Shown here: positions 46,156-54,284 of the stretch, piece by piece
Numbering within the stretch: the stretch's first letter is position 1
Layout: each line of letters begins with the position of its first letter
Assembly: GCA_023443745.1 (NCBI GenBank)
Contig: JAEZTB010000064.1
Location: forward strand, 281,551-345,550
DNA from: Bacillota bacterium
GTDB lineage: Bacteria > Bacillota > Clostridia > DSM-8532
DNA: 64,000 nt
Direction of reading: 5' to 3'
Translations under genes and position numbers: made by a program
The notes under the pieces: generated by a model
The model's database searches: none
What the model was told of the DNA's origin: nothing
What the model saw: the letters and a program-made list of their open reading frames with translations, nothing else

Positions 46156-46247
46156 ATTCCCTTTAGCATCGCTTGCCGCCTCAGGCTGCATAGTGAGCGG
46201 TAACGACTTCATGTTGTTCTTTTTACATATTCTTCGTGCTGTGCCCT
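46156..46247 (-). repeat. Decayed attC-like repeat (remnant)
   Basis: TTCCCTTTAGCATCGCTTGCCGCCTCAGG-like sequence (quoted in part) followed by the GTAACGACTTCATG and CTTCGTGCTGTGCCCT segments matches the middle and right part of the 162-bp type, for example 59933-60022; both core boxes are lost. Its bases now encode the last residues (GHSTKNM) of the upstream membrane protein and the ribosome-binding site of the downstream isomerase. Confidence 0.7.
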
Positions 46248-46795
46248 ATGATGCTATCTCTGCATCTTCTTATATACCCCATTATACCAATGAGTATAGC
46301 AATGTTGACCACTAGCATTAACAAGATATAAATAAATGCTATCGCAGGAATAAAAACTAGAAAAAATGCGAATGCATTTGCTAATTGAAGTAGCATATAA
46401 CTATTCCACTTCCTATCCGCTTCTAATGCTAATTCGGGTTGATCTTGGCTTTCCTCTATTTCTCTAATACCTTTAAATAAATTATAAACAACTAATAAAT
46501 TTAATACAAAATAAACTATCGATAAAAGTATTCCGAATATCCCTAGTGGCCCAATTTGAACTCCTCCACCCTGAACTTGGATTTGATAAATTGAAAATAA
46601 AGATAAAAAAATCATGATGATATTAATTATGGAAGCTTTTTTGAAGTAACCACTATGAGGCGATAGATGACGAAAACCTGAAGCAAACAATAAATAACCA
46701 ACAATGTCAGGGAAGATGTCGAATCCTTGAATTCTAATGCTAACCATTATAAATAAAAATCCCCAACACAGTTTTTCTAATCCAGTTTGAATCAT
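46223..46795 (-). CDS. Small polytopic membrane protein, unknown function
   Basis: 190 residues with about five membrane helices. The first helices contain FLFIMVSIRIQGFDIFPDIVGY (read in part), then YLLFASGFRHLSPHS; the charged central stretch EIEESQDQPELALEADRKW is cytoplasmic or external. The C-terminal GHSTKNM is read from an attC remnant, so the original ending is probably lost. GGAGG stands 12 nt before the ATG. Confidence 0.65.
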   Translation of the reverse strand: MIQTGLEKLCWGFLFIMVSIRIQGFDIFPDIVGYLLFASGFRHLSPHSGYFKKASIINIIMIFLSLFSIYQIQVQGGGVQIGPLGIFGILLSIVYFVLNLLVVYNLFKGIREIEESQDQPELALEADRKWNSYMLLQLANAFAFFLVFIPAIAFIYILLMLVVNIAILIGIMGYIRRCRDSIIGHSTKNM

Positions 46796-46840
46796 GGTTG
46801 TTTATGTCCTCCAAAAGAGTTATCTGTATAAGATATTCAA

Positions 46841-47530
46841 TTACTCGAAGAAATTTGAATATCCGAAGCAATAGGGGCAGATTTCGCGGCACTTATAACA
46901 TTTAATTTTAAATTCCCCACCATTTTCTCCCCCAAAAGCATAATTCCAGCATTCAATTTGCTTAAGCTCGGGATCTCCAACTGCTTTTACTGGACAGATA
47001 TCTACACAAAGATCGCATCCATCCGAACAAGGGGTTTCTTCTATAAGTTTGTCCGCAGCTAATTCGATATCTACTAAAATAACACTTAACCAAACCATAT
47101 TTCCGTACTTTGGTGTAATAAGTAAAGTGTTTTTTCCGATTACCCCTAGACCCGCTTTGACAGCACAATGCTTAGCAGAAACAATATTTCTATATCTTCC
47201 AGTAGACTTATCAAACTCTGTTGGGCCATTAGTCCCTGTTGGGATTGCAATAATACCTTGCTCTTCTAATTCAGTACATATTTGTACAGCCATCTTATCC
47301 ATTTTATCTGATAAGATATTTCTTACAATAGTATATGGTATTGTTGATTTACACTGTAAAGTTCCTTTTAAAAACTTTTTTGCAAAAACTACAACTGATT
47401 TACATGAAGGTAAAACATCACAAGGATGAAAGCCTTTCGGTGCATCAATAAATCGGTCAATAGATGCAATTCCGCATAGATCTGCACCATTTTCCATTAC
47501 TAACTTTTTAACTTCATTAGCTGTAATCAT
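46841..47530 (-). CDS. 4Fe-4S ferredoxin-type protein related to epoxyqueuosine reductase
   Basis: 229 residues. The N-terminal part resembles the QueG/DUF1730 substrate domain (ENGADLCGIASIDRF; AKHCAVKAGLGVIGKNTLLI), followed by one full cluster motif CSDGCDLCVDICP and an incomplete second one, CYKCREICPYC. It lacks the C-terminal HEAT repeats and the paired clusters of true QueG, so queuosine synthesis is unlikely; such short forms act as reductases of unknown substrate, often in anaerobes. Confidence 0.75.
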   Translation of the reverse strand: MITANEVKKLVMENGADLCGIASIDRFIDAPKGFHPCDVLPSCKSVVVFAKKFLKGTLQCKSTIPYTIVRNILSDKMDKMAVQICTELEEQGIIAIPTGTNGPTEFDKSTGRYRNIVSAKHCAVKAGLGVIGKNTLLITPKYGNMVWLSVILVDIELAADKLIEETPCSDGCDLCVDICPVKAVGDPELKQIECWNYAFGGENGGEFKIKCYKCREICPYCFGYSNFFE

Positions 47531-47740
47531 CTTTATAGCCTCACAATACTATAACATTCTTGCTTTTTTGTTCTAAGGGATATTTTTAGTTTTTATATTC
47601 TTTAATTTTGCAATATAATATTTATCGTTCATTTCAAGCGCAATTTTATGTTCTTTATTTTCCCCTTTGATACTATATATCCACCTTGTACTCCCCATGC
47701 AAGCATCGTTAAGTGAAGTTTCCTTCCCCGTGGAGCAGTA

Positions 47741-47914
47741 CTAATTCTTTTTAAAACCAATTAAACCCACTACACCAACAACTAATGTTACTATTATTAC
47801 TGTAATAATAAACAATACTTCATCAATGCTATGAGGTGTATGATTTAGATTATAAAAATAGAACAGTTCAATGAATAATATAAATACCCATACTCCAAAG
47901 CCTACTTTTTTCAT
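47741..47914 (-). CDS. Small membrane protein, 57 residues
   Basis: Below usual gene-finder thresholds but well supported: GGAGG stands 6 nt before the ATG at 47914. The product has two hydrophobic helices (VGFGVWVFILFIELFYFY and FIITVIIVTLVVGVVGLIGF) around a short HTPHSIDE loop, ending in FKKN. No family recognised. Between its stop and 47531 there is no other gene; a GTTAAGTGAAGTT at 47708 resembles the end of an attC repeat. Confidence 0.65.
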   Translation of the reverse strand: MKKVGFGVWVFILFIELFYFYNLNHTPHSIDEVLFIITVIIVTLVVGVVGLIGFKKN

Positions 47915-47956
47915 TTTTCCTCCTTATTTGTATTGCAAATATTCCACTATTTCGTA

Positions 47957-48448
47957 TCAGATTTCATCTGGCCATTTTTTACTTACTTGCTCCTCACCTT
48001 TATAATAATCCACTTTACTTTCTTTTTCATATATTTCTCTAAACGGCAATATATTGATTTTCCCTGAATCTGGGTATTCACAAACATCCAAACCAATTAC
48101 TGTCCTTATATCAATATAAACACAAGGTTGTTGTGTGTGGTTATAAAGCTGATGTGCACCATCTGGTCCCATTTCAAAAAAAACAATATCGCCTTCAGAC
48201 AATTCTGAGAATTTATCCGGCATTCGGAGCATAACCTTTCCCGACATAACTACAAATATTTCTTCTGAATTTCTATGAAAGTGATATGGACATGAGTACT
48301 TCCCTGGATCTAATGACCTAATGTCAAACTTTAAATGTTTTGATTTTACTAATTCAGCCAAATCAGGACTAGTATGCCATTCGAATTCAGGAATTGGTGA
48401 ACTATCAATTTCAAAGGGAACATCTTTTGCATTAAAAATCTTAACCAT
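47957..48448 (-). CDS. Cupin-domain protein
   Basis: 163 residues with a single cupin barrel: motif 1 is CPYHFHRNSEEIFVVMSGKV (two His and Glu ligands) and motif 2 is GPDGAHQLYNHT. Preceded by GAGAGGAAT at a fair distance from the ATG. Cupins of this form bind metal and act as isomerases, dioxygenases or storage sensors; no substrate can be assigned. Confidence 0.82.
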   Translation of the reverse strand: MVKIFNAKDVPFEIDSSPIPEFEWHTSPDLAELVKSKHLKFDIRSLDPGKYSCPYHFHRNSEEIFVVMSGKVMLRMPDKFSELSEGDIVFFEMGPDGAHQLYNHTQQPCVYIDIRTVIGLDVCEYPDSGKINILPFREIYEKESKVDYYKGEEQVSKKWPDEI

Positions 48449-48514
48449 AATGTTATTCCTCTCTATAGCTTATTGTACATAATTCAGCATAAAATAGCAT
48501 GCATTCATTAGGTA

Positions 48515-49078
48515 CTAATAATGTCCAGTTACTGGTTTATCTTTTGTTCTGTGTTTGCGTTCTGGATCATATTCCCCCCAATATACTCTTTTTTCGTTAT
48601 ATCTTGTTCTAGGCTCTTTTTGCTCTGCTGAATAACCAATGTAGACCATACCTAGCGGAAAAACATAATCAGGTATATTTAGAGTTTTTCTTATTAATCT
48701 AATTCTATTTTCAATTGGATAAACCCCTATCCATACTGAACCTAGCCCTAAACCAGTTGCTGCAATTAGAATATTCTGAATAGCTGCACTACAGTCTTGA
48801 ATCCAAAACTCTTGTTCTATCCCTTTTCGTGCTAATTTCATATTGCCACAAACTACAATGGCAACTGGGGCATTATATTTAGCAAATTTAAACTCCTCTT
48901 TTACTTTTGATAACTTCTCATTTTCATCAACAATAATGAATTCCCAAGGCTGACAATTAATCGCTGTAGGTGCAGCCGTAGCTGCATTTAACAAAGTAAT
49001 TATCGTATCCCTTTCCACTGGTTTCTGTTGATAGTTTCTTATACTTCTTCTTCTATAAATTGTTTCAATTGCATCCAC
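48515..49078 (-). CDS. Nitroreductase family protein
   Basis: 187 residues from a GTG at 49078, which lies 5 nt after GGAGG; the ATG at 49090 overlaps that site. Signatures: RRRSIRNYQQKPVERD, AAPTAINCQPWEFIIVDE, DCSAAIQNILIAATGLGLGS (FMN loop) and PLGMVYIGYSAEQKEPR. Probably a two-subunit FMN enzyme using NAD(P)H. One of four nitroreductase relatives in this window. Confidence 0.87.
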   Translation of the reverse strand: MDAIETIYRRRSIRNYQQKPVERDTIITLLNAATAAPTAINCQPWEFIIVDENEKLSKVKEEFKFAKYNAPVAIVVCGNMKLARKGIEQEFWIQDCSAAIQNILIAATGLGLGSVWIGVYPIENRIRLIRKTLNIPDYVFPLGMVYIGYSAEQKEPRTRYNEKRVYWGEYDPERKHRTKDKPVTGHY

Positions 49079-49160
49079 ATTGACCTCCATTAACCTATAT
49101 ATAGGCCTTAAAGACTTTCCCTACTAAGTCTCGACAGGACATGGGCTTTCGACCAATTGC

Positions 49161-49194
49161 ACTTAACCTCTCGGTCTCACGACGCCGACGGTTT
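49161..49194 (-). repeat. Partial attC-like repeat (left end only)
   Basis: ACTTAACCTCTCGGTCTCAC then GACGCCGACGG keeps the left core box and inner box region; the rest is missing. It is directly preceded by CGACAGGAC...GGGC, a decayed copy of the small GGA-loop hairpin found next to intact attC sites. Confidence 0.7.
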
Positions 49195-49226
49195 ACTAGA
49201 TTATACCATATTAATTTAAAACTTAC

Positions 49227-49598
49227 TTATTCGTTTCTAGATTCATAAAGATAATACTGATTATCAATTTTGACCGCTACGGCATTGTTCTCTGAATCTA
49301 TGCTGTATATTTCCGTTCCTACATCTAAATATGTTGCATCACCATTCCTAAACCGATAATTTGGATTCCCTACCTTTTCAGATACGTTAAATTTGACTTC
49401 TCCTATCTTTTTGCCAATATTGGAAAGTTCAACAGGAGACCTATTAAAATCACTATAGTATTTTGTTTTGTTTATTTGAAGACAATCTACCCAAGAAATC
49501 TTTGACATTCCGAACCTATCAATCCGCAAGACATATCCCACACATATTATAGCGCATATAATAGCTATTCCTATAGATACCTTTGCCTTTCTGTTCAT
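49227..49598 (-). CDS. Secreted or membrane-anchored small protein, unknown function
   Basis: 123 residues: a basic N terminus, one hydrophobic helix (VSIGIAIICAIICVGYVL) acting as signal or anchor, then a ~95-residue soluble domain rich in polar residues with EVKFNVSEKVGNPNYRF and YLDVGTEIYSIDSENN. The latter pattern recalls small beta-rich DUF lipoproteins of Firmicutes but no family is assigned. No Cys lipobox. It is followed by a tight pair of genes. Confidence 0.6.
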   Translation of the reverse strand: MNRKAKVSIGIAIICAIICVGYVLRIDRFGMSKISWVDCLQINKTKYYSDFNRSPVELSNIGKKIGEVKFNVSEKVGNPNYRFRNGDATYLDVGTEIYSIDSENNAVAVKIDNQYYLYESRNE

Positions 49599-49655
49599 TT
49601 TCCTTACCCCTTTAGCAGCATCATAATTATTATAGTTTGGCGTAGTTAAAAATAA

Positions 49656-50213
49656 CTAACTTACATTATCACTATCATCAATAAAATCTTCCTTTTTAGC
49701 ATATCTCCCGAAAAAAGTTGATAGCTTTATTATAATCCTGTAGCCTGTTATCATGAATATGGCTACGGCTATTTTAAGTAAATTAGTTATAATTGCAGAT
49801 TTGACTTGTAGAAACCCATTATAAACTGAAGTTGAACCTTGGCTTTTTAAGAGGTTCTGGGCTGAAATAAATTCATATATATTACCAACTAAGCTAGGAA
49901 ATGAGTTAACCAAAAATATAACACCTATTACAATAATCGATGTCCTTAACAAACCCTCAGAAGATATATTAATCAATTGATCATCTTTTATCATTAATGT
50001 AGATATTCTATCAGAAAACACCCAAAGTAATATCCCAAAGACTATAGTTGAAATAAATGATATTGCTAAATAGACGACAGTTAACGTCTCAGTAGGAGTA
50101 TCTTTAAAGCAAGGGCTAAATAAAAATTGTATGTAAGCTTGAATATAGGTAAAGCTCCTAAACATAATACTGATCGACATAACCCTAAGAATTACTTTGC
50201 ATATCCCCTTCAT
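49656..50213 (-). CDS. Polytopic membrane protein, unknown function
   Basis: 185 residues from the ATG at 50213, 7 nt after GGAGGG. About four membrane helices (VILRVMSISIMFRSFTY, LAISFISTIVFGILLWVF, TSIIVIGVIFLVNSFP, LLKIAVAIFMITGYRIII) with a charged C terminus RYAKKEDFIDDSDNVS. Nothing allows a functional call. Cassette neighbour with unrelated genes on either side. Confidence 0.6.
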   Translation of the reverse strand: MKGICKVILRVMSISIMFRSFTYIQAYIQFLFSPCFKDTPTETLTVVYLAISFISTIVFGILLWVFSDRISTLMIKDDQLINISSEGLLRTSIIVIGVIFLVNSFPSLVGNIYEFISAQNLLKSQGSTSVYNGFLQVKSAIITNLLKIAVAIFMITGYRIIIKLSTFFGRYAKKEDFIDDSDNVS

Positions 50214-50273
50214 TATTGGGCCCTCCTTTTTAATGGCGAATAAAGACACATTTTATACTTTCACCTAGGGATA

Positions 50274-51071
50274 TTATTTTTTATATGTAACTGTAACAAA
50301 TTTGCCTACCGATTTTCCCAAGAAATAAAATATATGTCCAAATAACTTTTTATAAAATGGTACATGTATCGATAGTTCATAGGTATATTTTGCTCTTTTT
50401 GATTCGAGCCAATATACACCATCTTCAGTTTCATATTCCGTACCTTTTGCATACCAATGGCTCATCCCACGAAATAGATTATATGGTATTAAAACAGCAA
50501 AGGATGGTGCATGCATTTTTCTTGATGAAACATCTTCATGGAATTTTATAGCTAATTTTTTACATTTGTTTTTTGTTTTATTATCTGGATAATAACTATT
50601 CCAACTGTATGATGATAACGGGAAACAATAACATCGGTTAAACCCAATACCTTTTAACGTACCTGCAAGATATTTTACAGCTTGCTTTCCTCCTACAGCT
50701 CCAACAGTTGATATTACAATAGCTTTTTTATTAAAGAAGTGTGGTCTATGAAGCATGAAACATAAATGGTCAACTAGATTCTTTGTTAATGCGGTTGGTT
50801 GCATATTGTAGGTTGTAACAGCGAATATCAATCCATCACATTCCTCAATTTTCTTTATTATTTCATTCATAATGTTAAAATGCGGACAAAATTGATGTCC
50901 TTTTCTGAAGCAAAGACTGCAGCCTGTGCAGAAGGGTAGTCCTAAATCAGCCAATTGCACATGTTCAAAACATGATTCAGGAGAAATTTCCTTAATATTA
51001 TCTCTCACCAGTTCAGCTAATTTCCATGTGTTCCCTTTATGAGAACTACCGTTGATTATTAAATATTTCAT
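50274..51071 (-). CDS. Flavodoxin-like NAD(P)H-dependent oxidoreductase with Cys-rich loop
   Basis: 265 residues. The flavodoxin-like fold begins INGSSHKGNTWKLAELV (phosphate loop). A Cys-rich segment CTGCSLCFRKGHQFCPHF could bind an iron-sulfur cluster, as in multimeric flavodoxin-type iron-sulfur flavoproteins of anaerobes. FAVTTYNMQPTALTKNLVDH (read in part) is the second FMN loop. Likely a reductase delivering electrons to an unknown acceptor. A long C-terminal extension with a final hydrophobic segment is unusual. Confidence 0.8.
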   Translation of the reverse strand: MKYLIINGSSHKGNTWKLAELVRDNIKEISPESCFEHVQLADLGLPFCTGCSLCFRKGHQFCPHFNIMNEIIKKIEECDGLIFAVTTYNMQPTALTKNLVDHLCFMLHRPHFFNKKAIVISTVGAVGGKQAVKYLAGTLKGIGFNRCYCFPLSSYSWNSYYPDNKTKNKCKKLAIKFHEDVSSRKMHAPSFAVLIPYNLFRGMSHWYAKGTEYETEDGVYWLESKRAKYTYELSIHVPFYKKLFGHIFYFLGKSVGKFVTVTYKK

Positions 51072-51148
51072 ATTTTAACCCTCATTTTCTAATAGATAAT
51101 TCTGCAGGTCAAATCATTTCATACAATGCAACACTCTATGGTATATCA

Positions 51149-51345
51149 ATGTAACGATTTCACGACATTGTCGGATCCGACCCATGGAGACTCCCTTTTA
51201 GCGGCGCTTGCTGCCTTGGCTACATAGACGAGCAGTGTAGCGGAGCGAAACGACCAGTTCGGTGAGACGGCGAGAACAGCAATGACCTCGTGAACTTCTT
51301 TTTATACAATCTTCGTGGTATGTATTATTTACAGCTTATAAGGGA
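51149..51345 (-). repeat. Degenerate attC-like repeat
   Basis: Left core ATGTAAC then CGATTTCACGAC and the family middle (AGCGGCGCTTGCTGCC, GGTGAGACGGCGAGAACAGC). It is longer than the other copies because of an extra ~45-nt stretch (CTTGGCTACATAGACGAGCA and following). The right side, TTACAGCTTATAAGG, keeps only a trace of the CGTAAAAGC...GTTA box. Probably inactive. Confidence 0.65.
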
Positions 51346-51377
51346 TTGGAAATGCTTAATTTATATATGAATTGCAT

Positions 51378-51908
51378 TTATATAATGCTTTTTGCCATCC
51401 ATATATCTGGTTTCCCTATGCCATTCGCATCGGGTATTACTCCAACAATCTTATAACCCATTTTCACATAAAACTCGTAAGGGTGTTTCTTATAATTCTT
51501 AATGCTCTCTATTTTTGTAAACATATCCTCATAAAGATTATTATTGCTTAAGGAAGTTTTATTAAATTCATCATCTGTACCCAGATATATCGTTATGCCA
51601 CCACTATTCGCAACCTCTTTTTCCAAAGCTTTTATTAATAAAGTCCCTACACCTTTAAATTGCTGCGATTTTCGCACAACAATCGGATGCAATTCCCAAC
51701 CAGTAATTCCATATTGAGGAATGGCAGCAACAAACCCTATGAGGTGTCCATCCTCTGTTGCCATTATTGCAATTCTATCTTCTTCTAAGCACTTTTCTAT
51801 TTCTTGTATTGCACAATCGGAATAGCTGTGTGGAAAACTCTCAATTAATAGCTCGGATGCTTCTCTAATAAATTGGGCATTGTTTTTATCAAACCTACTT
51901 ATTTGCAT
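51378..51908 (-). CDS. Aminoglycoside 6'-N-acetyltransferase-like GNAT, AAC(6')-Ii type
   Basis: 176 residues. Long stretches match my memory of the Enterococcus faecium AAC(6')-Ii chain: IPQYGITGWELHP, a GTLLIKALEKEVA acetyl-CoA loop, GGITIYLGTDD, HPYEFY, GYKIVGVIPDANG and KPDIWMAK, in the same order and at the same overall length. If right, it would acetylate the 6'-amino group of aminoglycosides. Start ATG behind GGGGGG at 51908. It is the last gene before a degenerate attC site, as a resistance cassette would be. Identity cannot be counted here; wider GNAT homology is certain. Confidence 0.8.
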   Translation of the reverse strand: MQISRFDKNNAQFIREASELLIESFPHSYSDCAIQEIEKCLEEDRIAIMATEDGHLIGFVAAIPQYGITGWELHPIVVRKSQQFKGVGTLLIKALEKEVANSGGITIYLGTDDEFNKTSLSNNNLYEDMFTKIESIKNYKKHPYEFYVKMGYKIVGVIPDANGIGKPDIWMAKSII

Positions 51909-51943
51909 TGAATTCCCCCCATTTCCTTTCTAATTAGAATGCT

Positions 51944-52609
51944 TTATTTTATGTCCGTACACGGATAGCGTATAATTGATGTGATCGCTTTCATACAATA
52001 CTCTTTAATGTATTCATTAATGTATTTACCTTGATTACAAAATTGACCTTTATCTCCATTTGCCATATAATTTGTCACCTTATCTAATACTTCTTTATAC
52101 TTCTTTTTAAGAATTAAAAACACTAATTCAGCTAAATTCCCTTGGTAATAATTAGGACTAATCAAATGTAATTGTATATAGGAATCAATGCTATCATTAA
52201 TTTGATTACTTCTATTAACTAGGTTTTGAAACAGTTTATTTAAGGCATTTTCAAGAGCATTTTCATCTGACATATTTATTTCTATTGCAATTTTAGATAT
52301 TGGTATTCCGCGAATTGTAAATGCTCCATTTGCTCTTAAACTTATAGGTGCGGTTTTATTAGAGGACATATCAAAAATATCCCAAAACATATCATCTAGG
52401 GCCATTGGCTTAAAACAAAAATCACCTAAAACATAAAAAGCATTATCCTTATATCTGACATATGGTAAAATATGAAAGAATGAATCCCCTTTTCTAAAGT
52501 AAATACTGCCATTAATAACTTTAAAATTGTACTCTTTCACTTTAGTTCTAATTGATTTATATAATTGTTTTTCAAGCTCTTTCACTTTCATTTTTATTTT
52601 TTTTACCAT
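51944..52609 (-). CDS. Conserved hypothetical protein of 221 residues
   Basis: Lysine-rich N terminus (KKIKMKVKELEKQLYKSIR) followed by a mixed alpha/beta domain with INGSIYFRKGDSFFHILPYV, FKPMALDDMFWDIFDM, and a helical C-terminal half ending in EYIKEYCMKAITSI. No signal peptide or membrane helix, and no motif I can name. RBS AAAGGAG 6 nt before the ATG. It lies between the AAC(6')-Ii-like gene and the NUDIX gene without attC sites between them, so they may move as one cassette or have lost sites. Confidence 0.6.
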   Translation of the reverse strand: MVKKIKMKVKELEKQLYKSIRTKVKEYNFKVINGSIYFRKGDSFFHILPYVRYKDNAFYVLGDFCFKPMALDDMFWDIFDMSSNKTAPISLRANGAFTIRGIPISKIAIEINMSDENALENALNKLFQNLVNRSNQINDSIDSYIQLHLISPNYYQGNLAELVFLILKKKYKEVLDKVTNYMANGDKGQFCNQGKYINEYIKEYCMKAITSIIRYPCTDIK

Positions 52610-52677
52610 GAAATTCTCCTTTAATCTTCATGATTTTTATGCTTTACTCTATTCTGAACTTTTTACTAAAAGGCTAT

Positions 52678-53133
52678 TTATTCATATTCCTCGATCAGCT
52701 TCCTTACAACAGGTATTTGGGGTGGACTAATTTTGTTAGGCAGCTCATCAATTGCAAAGAACCTGCATGCCTTACTCTCCTCGTTTGATTCAACAATTTC
52801 TCCAGAATATTGATTAGAAAAATAAACATGGTCAATATTATAAACTTCATCACCATTTGGGTATTTGTAATATAGTTCTTCCCCAGAAAATACATCAAAA
52901 AGCTTAAGATTTTCTGCTTTTAGGCCTGTTTCCTCATATGCCTCTCTTATAGCAGCAGTTTCTACCTTTTCACCTAATTCTACAGATCCACCAGGAAAGC
53001 ACCAACAATCATTATCGGTTCTTTGCATCATTAAAACTCTATGTTTGGCATCAAAAATAATTAATGTTGCCCCACATTGGATTAAAGGAGAGTGACCTAC
53101 ATACTTTCTTAGTTCCTTTATATACTCTGTCAT
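52678..53133 (-). CDS. NUDIX hydrolase
   Basis: 151 residues from the ATG at 53133 behind GGAGG. The Nudix box is complete: GGSVELGEKVETAAIREAYEETGL, read in parts GGSVELGEKVE and REAYEETGL, with the catalytic Arg and Glu residues. The N-terminal strand CGATLIIFDAKHRVLMMQR and the C-terminal YYKYPNGDEVYNIDHVYFS also fit. It hydrolyses a nucleoside diphosphate linked to another moiety, a common house-cleaning cargo of cassette arrays. Confidence 0.9.
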   Translation of the reverse strand: MTEYIKELRKYVGHSPLIQCGATLIIFDAKHRVLMMQRTDNDCWCFPGGSVELGEKVETAAIREAYEETGLKAENLKLFDVFSGEELYYKYPNGDEVYNIDHVYFSNQYSGEIVESNEESKACRFFAIDELPNKISPPQIPVVRKLIEEYE

Positions 53134-53209
53134 ACTAACCTCCAATTAAAGACATAAATTGCTATTAATATAGCATAAAAAAACTAAACATCCTAGATTG
53201 CGATATGCC

Positions 53210-53365
53210 ATATAACGTCTCGATTTTACGACGTCACCGAACCGGACCAATGGAGCCTTTCCTTTTAGCGGCTCTTGCCGCCCAGTCGGTGTGGGTAGGG
53301 ATACCTCATGAACTTCTTTTTACCATTCTTCCTGATATGCCCCTTGCGTAAAAGCAATATTAGGT
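53210..53365 (-). repeat. attC-like repeat, long type (156 bp)
   Basis: ATATAAC at the left and ATTAGGT at the right (the G of GTTRRRY has mutated to A). Inner boxes TTTTACG and CGTAAAA are intact. The middle carries AGCGGCTCTTGCCGCCC and the long-type tail CTTGCGTAAAAGC. Confidence 0.8.
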
Positions 53366-53391
53366 GAAGTTTTCTGCCCCCGAAGTAAGAT

Positions 53392-53409
53392 TCAGCAATG
53401 GACGGTTGA
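53392..53409. other. GGA-loop hairpin
   Basis: TCAGC-AATGGACG-GTTGA: a 5-bp stem with one G-T pair around the GGAC loop. It is a member of a small hairpin family that flanks the attC sites and lies 27 bp to the right of one. Confidence 0.5.
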
Positions 53410-53444
53410 GTCTTGTGTAAAGCTCAGTCAACATCGTATTGTGC

Positions 53445-53951
53445 TTATAATACGGGGTTAGTGTCCTTAACATTGCAAACATATAAAGCAGTATCATACT
53501 TTTCAAAAAAAGTCTTCTCTTCCACACATATAAACCCTTCATTTTCATATACTGCCCTTAATTTATTTCGATACTGATTACAATTAAGGCGAATTGTATT
53601 AATACAATAACTAAGGGCTAAATCTTTTGCAAATTCGATTAATTCTTTTGAAAATCCTTTTCCAGCAAATACACGTTTAACAGCGACTTTATGCAAATAA
53701 AAAGATTCGCCTTTTGGAATGTTGGGCCAATAAGTTGGGTCATAATCTGTTATAGCCATACAAGCAGTTGGTAATCCATTTTGATATGCAATATAAAAGT
53801 TATTTATTTTATAGGACTTTGATAGATTAAGCCATTTCACATTTGGCGCATTCCATTGGTTTTGCAGTCCACTTTTAGACATCCAGTTTACTGCATCCAA
53901 TAGTATTTCTTCAATGATTGGTATATCATTTTCATCAGCTTGTTTAACCAT
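53445..53951 (-). CDS. GNAT family N-acetyltransferase
   Basis: 168 residues from the ATG at 53951. VKQADENDIPIIEEILLDAV at the N terminus, then YIAYQNGLPTACMAITDYDP, motif A in LHKVAVKRVFAGKGFSKELI (the KGFS loop replaces GxGxG but keeps the positively charged start), and TIRLNCNQYRNKLRAVYENEGFI as motif B. Acceptor unknown. Preceded by GGGGG at 7 nt. Confidence 0.82.
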   Translation of the reverse strand: MVKQADENDIPIIEEILLDAVNWMSKSGLQNQWNAPNVKWLNLSKSYKINNFYIAYQNGLPTACMAITDYDPTYWPNIPKGESFYLHKVAVKRVFAGKGFSKELIEFAKDLALSYCINTIRLNCNQYRNKLRAVYENEGFICVEEKTFFEKYDTALYVCNVKDTNPVL

Positions 53952-54025
53952 AATAACCCCCATTTTAAATAATCAATCTTAAAAACCAATGTGATCTTAG
54001 CTTAAAAGTTTATTCTTTCAATTCT

Positions 54026-54042
54026 CGTCCCTGGATGGAGCG
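54026..54042. other. GGA-loop hairpin, weak
   Basis: CGTCCCTGGATGGAGCG: GGAT loop with an imperfect stem. It is followed by the same spacer (GATTCAAGCAGAAAATTTCGT) that joins the hairpins at 55.9 and 59.8 kb to their attC sites; only 20 bases of that spacer are quoted exactly elsewhere. Confidence 0.4.
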
Positions 54043-54060
54043 ATTCAAGCAGAAAATTTC

Positions 54061-54192
54061 GTATACCGTCCCGGTTTTACGACGCCGACGAAACGGATCA
54101 GCAGTACCCTACCCTTTAACAGCGTAAGTCCGGTGAATGGTTTGGTAGCAATGACCCATGAGCGCGCCCGAAGCATGAAAATTGTGTAATAA
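54061..54192 (-). repeat. attC-like repeat, short type, degenerate cores
   Basis: Left end GTATACC (AAC changed to ACC) and right end GTAATAA, so both core boxes are damaged. The inner TTTTACG and CATGAAA can still pair with one wobble. Middle CGACGCCGACGAAACGGATC and AGCATGAAAATTG follow the family. Confidence 0.7.
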
Positions 54193-54284
54193 GAAGTGTG
54201 GTGCACGTATTTAACTTCTTATTATGCTTATAAAATTCAGTTCGTAAAAATGGCTAACATTCAGCTTTCCATTCCGCTTAAATT

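Noticed and set aside
47640..47720. Further attC remnant before the small membrane-protein gene
   Set aside because: Only the ending GTTAAGTGAAGTT is recognisable; too little to count as a copy.
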